Positions 45,489 to 58,300 of a stretch of 64,000 nt of DNA are shown here, piece by piece. How positions within the stretch are numbered: position 1 is the first letter of the stretch; each line of letters starts with the position of its first letter. The stretch covers positions 72,001-136,000 of the forward strand of contig CAJNDS010002782.1 of the NCBI GenBank assembly GCA_905221605.1, read 5' to 3'. This DNA comes from Symbiodinium natans (taxonomy: Eukaryota; Sar; Dinophyceae; Suessiales; Symbiodiniaceae). The notes under the pieces were generated by a model that saw only the letters and a program-made list of their open reading frames with translations, did not search any database and was not told the origin of the DNA. A program made the position numbers and the translations under genes.

Positions 45489-45651
45489 CATGTTGGAGCA
45501 AAATGGCTTCCTACTTCGAGTGAGCAAGTTCCTACATCCCCTCCCGAAAAAGATCAGCAGCTAGACCGCCTCGATCTGCTGCCACGTGGAGCGCCTCCCA
45601 CGGCAGCAACTGAGTGCCCTGCACCCAGTCCAGTGTTATGCTACTGAGTTT
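45489..45651 (+). CDS. Candidate exon between genes
   Basis: An open frame reads WLPTSSEQVPTSPPEKDQQL, then DRLDLLPRGAPPTAATEC, to TGA about 45651. Its Pro-rich, charged composition resembles a linker. It could be the 3' end of the preceding gene or a 5' exon of the Patched-like gene. Confidence 0.3.
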
Positions 45652-46278
45652 TATGGCCGTGTTCGGGACTTGGGCTTGAGGGTCTTCCGGGTGCAGGGTT
45701 TTGGGCTGTCACAGTGGCATACAGTAGCGTATTGGGATCAGAGCCTCAAGGGCTCGGATAAGCGGATGCCTTCGAAGTTGCTGGGTTTGTTCTAAGGCGA
45801 CGCGGGGCTGGGCTTTGAAGAGGGTCTAAAACTTCTTTCTGTTCTTCGTCACCTTCTGCCTCTCGAGAAACGATATGAATCCGACGGGGCGAGGTGCCCA
45901 AAGGGTTTCGGATTCGGGAGCGGGGCGCACCCGGCCCGTACCGGGCAAGTCTGGGTGACCTGGCAGTGCCCCCTTTGCCCCTTTGCCCCCTTTGCCGCAT
46001 CTCAGATTGCAGCAGCCCCTGCCTCGGGCCCTCGGCCGGGAGTGCAGCGGACAGAGGCCATACAGCTGCTGTGGGTTACGTCCTGAAGTGTCAGATTGGT
46101 AGATGTGCGTTCCACGTGGTGTTGGGGCAGGTTTTGGGTTTTGGGCCCAGGGGGGGAGCTTCATTATTGTGGATGTTGCCGGCACGCCCCTTTTGCTTCT
46201 CAAGGCCAGCTTGGCCTATGTAACATGTAACAGACCATGGGGTTCTGTGCGGCTCCTGCCTGCCTCTGCTCAACGTCG

Positions 46279-49200
46279 ATGGCCCAGCGTGGCCCCAGTT
46301 GCATGTTTCAGTATGTCGGCAAGAAGTGCGCCGTTCACCCTTGGAAATGCCTTATCGTTTCCATCCTGATCTGCCTGGCGTTTGCTGCTGGGTTTACCAA
46401 TTACACCTCTGAATCTGGGAGCAGAGAACTCTGGGTGGATCAGAATTCTCAGCACATGAAGAATCTCGAGCCTCCCGCAGTCGATTTGAGATACATTTTG
46501 TGCTTGATCGACTTTAAGGGGCCTCTCAACTTCAAGGGAGAGAGAGAACCCACCCCCAAAGGCTTCGAGGCTTGGGGTAAAATGGCGATCAGCGCAACCA
46601 TAGGGCCTGGGATGGGGGGGTTTCGTGCGCCCCACTGTGCAAGTGAGCTGCTGCAGGTCCGTGGAAGGTCTCTTTTGGAGCGGTGGCGAGATGGGTTCAA
46701 ATTCAAATCTCATCGTAACGGCCAAGAACGGTGGCAACATCCTGGACTTCGACATCTTCACAGAGATATGGAAGGTTGTGGACGACGTCCGAACTTTGGA
46801 GTTCATGGACAGTTCTGGTCAGCCAGCGAACTATGCTTTTAGCTGTCAGAGGTCGGACTTAGGCACTTGCCTAATTGGTGGCGTTCCACGGTATTTCCTA
46901 ACCCGGCCGCTTACGCAAGAAGCCATCCTCGACGGTGTGAATCAGCCGCTTTTTGCGGATGGTAGGCATCTTAACCGGATTAGCCCCACCGCTCTTTGTG
47001 ATGGTCTGCAACATGATGGGCAGCTTTGTACTTTCTTGTTGCGAAATGCAGCCCAGGCCAGCATTTGCCGAGGACAGTCTTGGAGGTGGGCTGGCTTGAG
47101 GGCTAGGGCTTCAGGGTCTAGGGCTAAGGCGAGGGAAGCCCCTGCTTGTACACTGAAAGAATTGCGTCACACTGCGTCACACCCTCATGAGGCATCCAGA
47201 GGAACTCAAGTGGACACATTGTTGGTGCTGGAGCGGCTCGGATCGACTGGTACGCCTGGTCCGACGGCTTTCAAGAGGCCGTGGGATGAGGGACGAGCGT
47301 GGTTTTTGCTGACTTGCTCACAGGTTGTTTGTGCTGCATCTAGCAAAGGTTCAGAATTGTTAGCCGAAGTTGTTGTGCCATGGTGGTGTGGCAATCTGAC
47401 TATGTGTGTTTCGGTACTGAGTGAGTCGTCTTCAGCATGTTAAGGGCTGCCTGTGGAGAAGCTTTCAACTTGGGTCAGAATGTCAGAGAACGCATGTGTG
47501 CCATGCTGTCCGTGAGACAGGCATGGAAGGCTTACTTTGTGAATGAGAACCATCGCGCCATACAGCGTTACAACCGTGTCAACGTTTATCTGCAGAGCGG
47601 CAGCTCCTTCGACGATGAGCTAAATCGTACGGTGACTGCAGACATTCCGCCCCCTGGATGGCAGTACTCAAAAGGCAAAAGGTACAAGGGCAGCACCCGT
47701 CTTCCTTTGTTGTTGGACCTTTCCCCGCTTCAAACAGTCGGATTCCGGGATTTCGGATTTCGGGATTGAGAGCTTTACCCGCACGTGATCTTGCTTGGGG
47801 CTCTGAGGTTTCACCGAAATCCCGAAAACCCCCACGGCAAGAGAGCTGCACCGTAAGTATGTCACTCGGGGTTAAAGTTCGTTACAACCAACTCGGCGCA
47901 TCGAATCTGGGAAGGGAGAAGGGACAATCAGTGAATCCACCATATGGCGCACGAGTTTAAGCGACCGTAAAATTTCGGATGAACATGCAGATTCGGCTCG
48001 TGGCTGCTACTCGTAGTCCCCTGGATGCTATGAACCTGGTTTGGCATTTATCTCGTTTCATCGAGGCAAGAAGTTTAGGTTTGCATTTTTGGAAAGCGCT
48101 GCGCGTTCATTTGGGTTCGTGAACTTCCCGATGCCGGACTTTTGCCGACCGTTTTCTGACTAGGGTTCTCGCTTCTCGGACTTCTGCCCATCCTTTCCCT
48201 CCCCTCCCCCTCCTTCACCCTCCCCCCCTCCCCCCCCCCGCCCCCCTACTACCCCACTCCCCCCCCTGCCCCTCCCCCGCCCTATCCCCTTCCCCTCATT
48301 GTTCTAAGGCTATTTGTTTCCGCCTTCGTGCTCATGTGACTTGGCTAGGTTGGGCTTTCAAGCACCCCTAAGCCTAGCGACCTGAAGACCATGTATACAG
48401 AAGCTACTGTACTTGTGAGCTGCCATTTCGAAACCCCGCAAATGTATTCGGTGGCCTTACGGTAGAGTTGTACAGTCAACCTGTTGGAACCCCAGTGCCA
48501 AGGGCGACATTCTGTTCGACTTTCATTGGAAAGCCGTGCAGCTGGACCCAAAGCAGGCGATTGCTGGGATGCTCGGGCAGCAAAGTTCGCTGGGTTGGGT
48601 GCAGTGCTCCACCGGCCGGAACAGCGACACTTAAGCCCTCAAGCACAGCAGATGCTTGGAGACTCACCCTCCCGATTCACCGTGTGCATGTGACGGCCGC
48701 TACTTACACTTATGAGTCTTCATAAATTGCCAACCCTGAAGGGACTCCACATCACTCCGCACAGAGCAAGCAGGGACTGCTGGGTTGCCTATTGTATGTG
48801 AGGTCTCTGTGATCTCATGCTCGTTCTGGTGGCCTGTGTTGGTGGCTTCGGCAGCGCCATGTTGTTCGGAGTGCCCTTCACCGTCCTGACGCAGATCTTG
48901 CCCTTCATCTTGGTCGGCATCGGCATCGATGATGCCTTTGTCATTGCCACTGCTTTTGACAGGACGGACGATTCTGCAGACATTCCCGAGCGCGTCGGCC
49001 TAGCAATGGAGCGAGTGGGTGTGTCTATCACGCTGACATCGATGACAGATATCGTTGCCTTTCTTCTGGGAGCTACCTGTGTCTTCCCATCGGCTGCCTG
49101 CTTCCTTTACTCGGCTTGGAACCAAACAATTTACAGCAGAAAATATCTTCGCCAAACAGCGCATAATCAAGCATAAGCTGGACCTCCTTCAGTACAGGTT

Positions 49201-52200
49201 CATGAACGGCATAACGTTCATAATTAGTTCTTTTCGCGAAGGCGTCGCTCAGCCAAGGTTCAGTTTTTTTGTTACTATGCTGCGCTGTCTTGCTTCTTCG
49301 TCTGGATCTTGCACTGCACTGCTTTCTGTGCCATGCTGTCGCTTGACGCTTCTCGCGCCAAGAAGAACCATCTGGATCTGCTGGCAGCATCGCCGCAATA
49401 GTGTCTGAGGGGTTTCGGCGCACAGTGCCTGTGCAGCCGCGCTACTGAAAGAGTCAAGCAACACCAACTTCGACTTGTCCAGCACCTGTATCAGTATCCT
49501 CATCGCAAAGCCTACAGTCACCATGGCGACGAACTGCTTTTGCCTGCTGAGGCCTGTGTGCCGGCAGCGTCCTTTTGCTTGCCCCCACCCAAGACGGCCG
49601 ACTCGGCAATACCCAGAACGTTTCTGTCGAGGCAGCTGGGGCAAGAGATTTCTTCAACAGTGCACCATGCGCTAGCAGTGACTAGCAGACGAAATGGATA
49701 TGATACCCATCGTAATACCCTCACGCGCACACAAGCTTCTAGGGGGAATGTCGCTTTGTTTAAGAGCATCGCGATGCGTCAGTCCAGGGAGTTAAGAGGC
49801 TTGCACCTTCTGGCAGACGAGGGGGCAATGGTTTTGGGCCCCTGTGAGACTGATCCAAGAAACGGCTTGCAGTTGCAAGGAGCCAAGAGCTGCCAAGCGC
49901 ACAAAGCAAATGGCAGCAGATTTGAGGATCATTTTAGGTCGGCACTGCCCGCACCTGAGAGCAGCACTGAATACAATAGCAACGAACAGGCCGATCCTCA
50001 ACAGACGCGGAGTATACCACAGGGTCAGACCATGGCATTTTTGGCACCTCAAACTGGCAACCCAATCCTGCCCAGCTGTAGCTACCTGTCGACTTCCCCA
50101 GGATGCTGGGCAGTGTAGTTCGCCCATGCGCTTCTTGGTAGCAGGTCGAGTGGGCAGAAGATCGCACAGCGCTCAAAAGTTGTAGATCAACGCAGAAAGC
50201 ATTGGGCACTGAGGTCCGCTACACCTGGTCGAAGTTGCTCACATGCTCCATCTTTCTTGGTGTCGCTGGCATCTCCACTTGGCGAGTCAGCTTGGGTATA
50301 GGCGCATTGCTGGGAATAGCTCTTCCCAGTCTTTCTCCGGTGTCCCATATGTCAGTATGTCCGAATTGTAGCAGGAGGCATGTGCGCTCGGCATCAGGAG
50401 AGGGGGAGGGGGACGGGGAGGGGGAGAGAGGGAGGGGGAGGAGGGGGCATGGGGTTTGTGCAGATGACAAGCCCCCAGCTCGGGCGGGGGGGAAGGGGGG
50501 GGTCCTGCGCCCCTCAAGGAGGAGACTTTTTGGAGAGAGGCAGGCGGGCAGAGAAAAACGGAACGCGCTCCGAATCGTTCATGCTGCACGGAACTCATCC
50601 AGTTCCAATCGGCCTCTGCGAACTGAAGAGGGCGAACTGAAGAGGGCACGCGGGGGGCGAGCGACTGCCGAACCCACCTTGCTCAAGAAGAGAATAGTGC
50701 AACAAGATGGGCTTTCTCCCAGGAACAGATTTCAAGCTCATTGACTTGACGCCAGATGGGAGCTTTTTGAGCGACTATTACACGGAGGATGGCGCGTGAG
50801 AGCACTTTCTGTCGAGCGATGCAAGGTAACTTGTGTCTTTCATTGCAGGGAACGTGCTCTTGGCCATCAGGAGGAGCGACATTTTGGTGGGATTGCGATT
50901 GGGCTGGCTGTGCCCGCATCGTACTATGTCAAAGGCCGGGACTCGGGCTGGACAGACCCAAATCCAACTTGAACCGCTTATGCTTTCTCTCCATGTCAGC
51001 ACTTGCGGCATTTGCGGCATGCATCACACATGCTTCTTGCAGCCAAGGTTGCTAGGGAGAGGTGCTTTTGGGTTCAGCTCGGTTCCAGTGGTGTATCTGA
51101 GAAGATTAGACGTTGTCAATCTTCAAGGGATTCATCGCATTCAAGGGTTCATCGCATGTGAGATGTGTGACTTGAATTTACGAAACGTTTGCCAAGCCAT
51201 CCGGTCCTTGTGCGCATGTACAGTGACCGTTGATGAATGCCGATCATGGATGGCATGGCAGTCACTGGTGTGGTCTTTCGGGGGCAGGGCTTGGGTGCAA
51301 GGGGCTCTTGCACCTCTCAGGGGGTAGTGCTCGAGTTTGCAAGCCCCCTGATCCCAAACTCAAAGCCTCAACCCCAAACCCCCTACAGTCCCCACGGTCC
51401 TAAGCCCCGAAACTCCAACCCTCAGACCCTTCTCAAGGAGACCTGACCACAACCAAAGTCTCAAGCTACCGAATTCCCGAACACCCTGGAGAGCCTAAAC
51501 CCAAGCCCCCCCCCCCCCCCCCTGCCAACCACCAAAATAATTTATAGCCTCCAAACCTCAAGTCAGTGGCAGGTCTCAACTTCAGCACCCTGGAAGTTCA
51601 GCGGAATCTAGAGCTCGTTGGTGGCTGGGAAGTGTTGTGGGAAAGATTTAGGGCTTTTGGGCTCAGTATTTCTTGTGGTTGGGTGGTGGTTTGGGAGGAG
51701 GGAAACGCCAAGATGCAGCTCGAGGAAATGGGGGCTTAGCAATCGGGGTGCTCCCATCTCTAGAATCAGTTGAAAGCCACGCTTTTGCACCACAGGTGCA
51801 GAGATGCTAGATTTACAGATGGTCAACCAAGAGCGGGGCCTGAGAAGTTGGCATGCGGTGTTCAGTTTGTGGGCTTGGGAGAACCGTGGCACTCTGGACG
51901 CCTTGCCTTTGCCCGCCTTCGCGGAAGTGCCCGGCGGGGCCTCTCGGCCTGGTTGTCATGCTGGGCTTCCAGCTTCCACGGACTGTGTCACCCACTTCTT
52001 GACAGGGCCAACGTTCGAAGAGGCCGTTTTGCTTTTCCTCTCACAGGACCAGTTCGCCGAATTCGCTGGGGACCTGCATTGGTCAGGCAGGGGAGGCATG
52101 CAGCGGCGTGAGGATGAGGACTACGGCTACGGCACTCAGGCCGACATCAGAATGTACTATGGCCCTTCCACAGGCCCCCAAATACTGGACATGGTGCGAC

Positions 52201-53819
52201 TGTCGGTCCGGCATGTGGATACCGTGAACAGCGTTCAGCAGATCGAGGCCCTCGTGGAGGCTGAGGACTTTACGAAGCGATGGCAGGATGCACTTCCAGG
52301 CAGCTTTATGACACTCGGCGATAATTGCTTCAAGGTTCTGAGCACTTTAGAAATTCTGCATCCTTTTACCTTTTGCCTAGCTTGCAGAGTTTTTTTCAAG
52401 TGCCTCCGCAGCATTGCACAAGCGACGTCACCAGCATAGAGATCGCATGAGATCACATGCCTGCGTCTGCTTGAGCTGCAGGAACGCGGCTTCCTATATC
52501 TTCTACGACCAGTTTCGCATCATAGTGGCGCAGATGACGACCAGTGTTGCTCTTTGCTTGGTGGCTGTGACAGTCATCAGTGCGGTAGTCTTGGTACATC
52601 CTCTTTTGGTTCTGTCCGTTGTGCTCGTTCTGACTCTAGTCTTTGCGGATCTTTTGGGCAACATTGTGCTCTGGGATCTGGATCTGAACACTATATCCAT
52701 GATCAACTTGGTGATGGCTGTGGGCTTAGTAGTGGAAACTCGGATGCACGGACCATTCTGATTGCTTTCAGGTTCTATGTTAGGCATGTGCACTTAGGGA
52801 CCACGAGTAGGGTGGGCTTGAAAAGGTCTTTGCCTGTCTCGGCCTTGTCTTGAGGTATCACAGCAGGATCGGGTCATGGTCGAGTTGTAAGCTTCGGGTC
52901 GCCGCAATGCGGCTTTTCAGGGTCGGGTCGTGGAACCGGTCGCGGCTCACACTGCGGCTGCGTGCGGCTGCGGCTGCGGCTGTGGCTGCGGCTGTAGCTG
53001 CGGCTGCGGCTGTGCCTGCTGCTGCGACGGCGGAGCTGCTTTAGCTTTGTCTTTGCTGAGCAAGTGTTCAAGCGGCTCATGCGATCCTTGCGGCAAGGAC
53101 TACAGCATGCACATCGCCCACAGCTTCAGCTGCCAAGACCCCTCGCTTGACAAGTCCGAACGTGCTGCGCGTGCCGTAGAAGAGATGGGAGCCTTGTCTG
53201 ACCCGGTCAAGCCGAAGAGCCTTCACATAGTCACATGCAAACTTAGATAGCATGCACTTGTCAGTGTCGCAACCTTGAGCACACAGCACCAGCCAATGAA
53301 GGCTTGTCGTAGTACCCTCGCAGTAACAGTTTATAAGTATCTGTTTAGCATCGTTCTGGATACCCGCTTGGAAGTGCTTAACTGCGTAGTTCTGCAACAC
53401 TGACAGGTCACTGACCACTAGCCGTCCATAGCGTTGCACTTCATGCAGAGTTGTTCTGAGTTGATTCCGGTGACTCCGATTCCTGAAGACTCTCCGAGAC
53501 CCTTGCCTCGGCAGATGCAGATAGAATCAACCCATCTTTGGACTGAGGCCCCGCCATCTTTCTTGGCATCAGCACGACCTTCGTTGCCATCCTTCCCTTG
53601 GCTTTCGCTTCAAGCCAGGCCTTTCGAGTGTTCTTCAAGATGTTTGTGGGCATCGTCGTGGCCGGCGGGAGCCACGGGCTGATCTTCCTGCCTGTGTGCT
53701 TATCTCTTGTGGGATATGCCCCGGCTCAGCCCGAGTCGAAAGTCCGACCGGAAAGAGCAGACAAGGGTGAGCCGAGTCAGATCTCAAACACTGTGATTGG
53801 CTCAAGTGGCAATCTATGA
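46279..53819 (+). CDS. Patched/NPC1-type membrane transporter with sterol-sensing domain (RND superfamily)
   Basis: Exons, in order: 46279 to about 46456 (start MAQRGPSC; HPWKCLIVSILICLAFAAG; ELWVDQNSQ); about 46697 onward (SNLIVTAKNGGNILDFDIF); 47521 to about 47686 (AWKAYFVNENHRAIQRYN; SFDDELNRTV); about 48815 onward (FTVLTQILPFILVGIGIDDA, the sterol-sensing GxGxDD); about 49276-49406 (FCAMLSLDASRAKKNHLDLL); to 50295 (LLTCSIFLGVAGISTWRVSL); 50723-50787 (DFKLIDLTPDGSFLSDYYT); 50871 onward (HFGGIAIGLAVPASYYVKG); about 51801-52309; 52482-52734 (NAASYIFYDQFRIIVAQM...SMINLVMAVGLVV); 53098-53188 (DYSMHIAHSFSC); 53548-53819 (ISTTFVAILPLAFASSQAF; GSHGLIFLPVCLSLVG). The order matches both halves of Patched-domain proteins, which move sterols or lipids across membranes. 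At least four introns start with GA (50788, 52310, 52735, 53189). Some middle exons are unresolved. Confidence 0.9.
48186..48298. repeat. Poly-C-rich tract in a Patched-gene intron
   Basis: About 110 bases of C runs broken by T (CCCTCCCCCCCTCCCCCCCC). The same gene has G-rich tracts at 50395-50510 and a C run at 51508-51524, all within introns. Confidence 0.9.
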
Positions 53820-54234
53820 TCAGTCTGCCCTTTTTTTATATCAGCTGGTCTTTGAGACCGTGGATGTAACACAGTGGTGTGGTAGCTGCTCAAGGCACAT
53901 GACAGCAGGCAGAACGAGACCTGCCTGGGACTCTCATTGAAGATGAGAAATCTGAAGGCATACACACCGGCCACACTCGTCCAAGCGAGGGCAACACGCG
54001 TAGAGCTCTGGAATGCTCCGCCACCCTTGCTCAGTGTTGCTTTCGTGGTCTGCTTTTCCTGCCTTCGCTAGCGACCGCTGGCGTAGGCATCTGCTAGTAC
54101 TCACCTCGGGGTGCGCAGTCTGGATCGTCACGGTATGGCCCAACAAGCCGCAACAAGACTGAACCCAACTGGAGTGTTCAAGATCCATCCTGTGCAACCT
54201 GTGGGATTTGTACTTGGGGCTCTCAGGCCCCTTT

Positions 54235-54576
54235 AAACGAGTTGACGATGGCCACGCAACACTTCCAAGGACTTGGAAGTGCTGCCCGGCCCGCGTATTG
54301 CTTTACGGCGTGCACACGAGCTTCTTATGGGCAGCCGTCCAAGTTTCCAGTGCACCCGGCAGCTTTGGAAACCAATCCTGCCAGAAAATGACACCCACGG
54401 CCGATGTGTGGATCTTCCCCAGATTTTCTCGCACCCGAGTACACTAATCCGTACACCCCTAAAACTAAACACTATATTGAGTGAGCTGTCACAGCGGACA
54501 GGCCTTTGACAGGTCATACTTGGAGCTGGAAGCTGGTGACGAGCTCGACCAATTCACGTGGGCCACATGGACATGA
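54235..54576 (+). CDS. Candidate exons of an unrecognised gene
   Basis: About 54262-54350 reads KDLEVLPGPRIALRRAHELL, and after a CGGACAG acceptor 54502-54576 reads AFDRSYLELEAGDELDQF to a TGA. The YLELEAGDEL wording resembles the start of an SH3 domain, but the rest is not found. It lies between the Patched-like and the CDPK-like genes, on the same strand. Confidence 0.35.
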
Positions 54577-55290
54577 TTCAACTCCCAGCGACCCTAGTAT
54601 ATCTGCTTTAAGTGTTTGGAGTGCCCGTGGTGCCCTGCCTTCTTGCGCATGTCGAGATGCGAGTGTTGACATGCCAGCCAGGTCCATACGAAAGGCGTGC
54701 GTACCTTTGTGGCAATTAAGCCGTCACGGTTGAAGCAAGAGAAGCCGTACTTGTAGTGCTCACACAGACAGAGTGTTGCTCCAACGTCACAGACATCCTG
54801 ACACGAAGCCTGTCATGCTTTAGGTTATCTCACACTTAGAATACAACAGTTTTAGGTAAACACAGGATACTTTGCAACGACTTAGGCCATCAAAGCATTT
54901 CTGAAAGCAAAGCTTGAACGTGTCGGTTATCGGTTTTCATGCCAGCTCTGATGCTACCGCAATTGTAAAAATCGATGACATATTGTTTTCGTTCTGAAGT
55001 CCACACTGAGCTGTACTGAGCTGCACTTCATGGCGGCAGCATCGTTGTTTCCGCTCTTGTTAAATTCAGGTTCCTTCGATGTCAAGGGCGTCCAAACAGG
55101 TCTGCGCGACACTCAGAGGTCACTCCGAGCGTGGACGAGGAAACCGTCGTGCCCAGCCAAGGAAGTACTCCTGCCTGGCCATCCAGAAGACTTTTTCCAG
55201 CCTGGAGGACTCCACGCTCACTGTGTTCACTTCAAGGGAACGCATCTTGCATATTTGCGTCGTCCATCGGGCTGTCGGGCACTGTAGGGA
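54577..55290. other. Spacer with no firm gene
   Basis: AT-richer sequence with short frames. The CDPK-like gene must have 5' exons (glycine loop) somewhere here or further upstream, but I could not find them. Confidence 0.3.
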
Positions 55291-55303
55291 CGAGCATGCC
55301 CTG

Positions 55304-58300
55304 AGAGATGCCTTATGTGAAAGTAACAGAGATTAACAGAGTGCTTGGGAACAAAAAGCACGGCCGTAGAGTCTGCTCCCGAGCGTTCCGCCACCTTTTT
55401 TGGCGCCAGGGATCGGATCTGGAAGTGCACATGAAGGTTCTTTGCCGTATCTCGCACCCTCACCTGTGCAAGGCGCTTGTGCTGAATTTTGAAAGACAAA
55501 ATCTGGAGACTGACATGTGTCACAGGTCATAGAATGCTTCGAAGATGGCGAAGACGAGCGATTGGTGATATGCCGGAGACTCGTCAGGTGCTAGGGCTTC
55601 TTTGTTCCCTTCGATCTGCCCGGCGTCCAGGTGAGAAGCCTTCGAACGAGCGTCTCTTCACTGCGGAGACTGGTGAGTCTGATCCCCGGTTGTATATACA
55701 TCGCTAGGGCAGGTGGCGGCCGTGGCATCAAGTTAGCCCAGTCCCAGGGTCCCAAAGTCGTGCGGCTGACGCAGTAAGAGAGCAAGCTTCTGAGACAAAT
55801 CTCACTTCTGTATATACTGTATATTCTGTATATTCTGTGTATTCTGTATATTCTGTATATTCTGTATATTCTGTACATTCTGAATATTCTGTATATTCTG
55901 TATATTTTTGCTTCAAAGTCGTGTTTGCAAAAACCAGCGGTGGGCCTCAAGATTCTTTTGAGTTCCTTCCGCTCTGGCCGGCTTGGAGCTCTCAGGCCAT
56001 GGAGCCTGCCCGAGACGTGAGCAGCCCCAGATTCGTCCCTTGATTCCGGCTGTCCAATATTGTGTAATATCCTACTAGTAGAGTCCTAGAGCCTTAGAGG
56101 AATATCCTACTAGTAGAGTCCTCGAGCCTTAGAGGAAAGTATCGCTCCGTGGGGTGACCCGTTCCCGACTGGGCATCGTTAAAGTTGGTCGGAGGACTGG
56201 CGGCGACGCGCGGCGCACTGAGCGCATGGCGTGGAGCTCAGCGAGAAATGGACCTTCGTAAACGACAAGAAGCAGTTCCAGGAGCACCAGGAGCATTGGT
56301 GCGGCCATCAGGGGTATTGTGAGGACGTCTCATCCGCACACGTAGAGAGGCACGACCTCCAAACCCCTGTTTTGGTTTGATATCCGGGCTGATGCATGTA
56401 ACGCAAAGCCTTCACCTCAAATCTGCCAAGATTGCAGAGCTGATGCGACAGCTCCTGTCAGCCCTTGCACATGGCCACGCACAAGGACTGCATGTGACAG
56501 CATGAGTCTCGTGCCATCTCACCCGTGTGATGTCGCTGGCCAGCCTGAATGCGCGAACTCGCCAGAACTGTAGTTAGATACGCTATATAAACATCAGCTG
56601 CTTGACAGGATGTGTCCATGGAATGCTGGCTCCTGACAAGATCAGGGTGACGCAGCCGTGCCTGGCTGAGCCACTGTCCGTTAACTCGTTAACCCCGCGT
56701 GCACCACATGGGTACGCAGAGGCTGCTCGCCATAGGCTGGCAATCCTGTCTGGGCTTGGACTGGGCATTCAGCATTTGACAAGGCCAGCGAAATCTTCAA
56801 AGTGCGGTCCCCGCAGCGTTCTCCAAGACAGTTCCATGCGAGGTCACAGGCTTCGGGGTTTCCGAAGCGACACAATACAGAGGAACAACCAAACGTATGA
56901 CATGTGTGTAAATTCATCAGTTCTGTTCAGTTCAATCGCTCAGCTCTGTACCCTCTATGCGGCCAGTTTCTGGGAACTGAGGGTTCCTCAGCTGAAGATC
57001 ATCGGATTTGGACTTGCGTATGCCGGGTGCCTGGTAACGTTGCCCCGAATCTCCCGAATCTCCGTGTGGAGAGCAGATGGCGTGCACTTCTTGTCAAGGC
57101 CTTATTGCCTCCGCTCGGTGTCTTCTTGCAAAAGGACCTCCTCAAGAAGGACATCGCCTTCGGGCCTTCGGTCCAGGTCTGTGATCTTCAGGGATTTGGA
57201 AAGTGCCAACACTCAGGGGTACTCGATCCTGGCGCTGCAGGACCGCAATGTGACTGCAATGGCAGGCTGCGAACGGTTGCGTCGCGAGATTGTGAGACTA
57301 GGGGCCGCGTCAAGAGAGCCGGAAAGGGACCAGAAGTAAGACAACTGAGCCCAACTGGTTGAGCTTCGCAACTGCAGCAGTGAGCCAAGCCCTTAAAGGC
57401 CTCCCCTACACCGCCATGGAGGGCATGCTGGCTGCTGCCTTGGATGAACTCTCAGAACTGCACTGACCATCAATTTTCAATTTGAGCTGCGTGTCACACG
57501 CAACTCCAACCTGCACTGCTCTGAGTCGAAAGAAGACTATCTGAAGACCATTCGGGGCCTCCACGACTCAGGACCACTCGTCGCCGGGACAGATGTCTGT
57601 AGACAGTTGAAAGGTAAAAGGCCCAAAATTTCTGGCACCCTAAACTCCCTAAACAAGAGCATCGCTTCAAGCCACGAGACGAAGGACCGGCGTGCGAGTC
57701 AGAAGACTCCGCAGCGAAGGCAAGGCCGCAAAAAAAGAGATCTTTGTACATGGTTTCCTTGATGCACCCCTGTCTTACTAAGTGCCCATGTCAGGGGGTT
57801 GTTGTAGATTATGCTCTGATGGTATCTCCCGTAGAGTTGAGGGTGCCAAATAGGGCCAACTTGGACCAACGACTACAAGCAAGCTATCTTCACACAGAGC
57901 AAGAGTTACACAGAATCATCATCCACACAGCGGTACTAGAACCGTAGTAGAAATGCGAGCGGCGATGCAGCATGCACAGATGTCGGGAACGGAGCCTCGT
58001 CGTGAGCAACTCCTCCGGCCGATTCGGGGGACGGGGTTAACGGGGTTCAGGGTTTAGGGTAATTAAGTCGCCCTGCCGAGCGTCGTGCAGCTGGGTCATA
58101 AGGCCTCGCCTCGCATCGCAGTTCTGGACGAGTCTGGGCGACCTGGTGTCAATGAGGTCAGGACGTGAAAAGTTCCAGAGTAGAGCTTCCTTGCGCATCC
58201 TTCAGCATCCCAGTGCCATCTCGCACACTTAGGGCGCCAACTTCAAGCACTTCTCCGCGACGCACTACAGATCTTCACCTGAACCTTGTCATCATTATGA

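Noticed and set aside
46270-46806. Minus-strand frame of 178 codons
   Set aside because: It is the shadow of Patched-gene exons on the plus strand.
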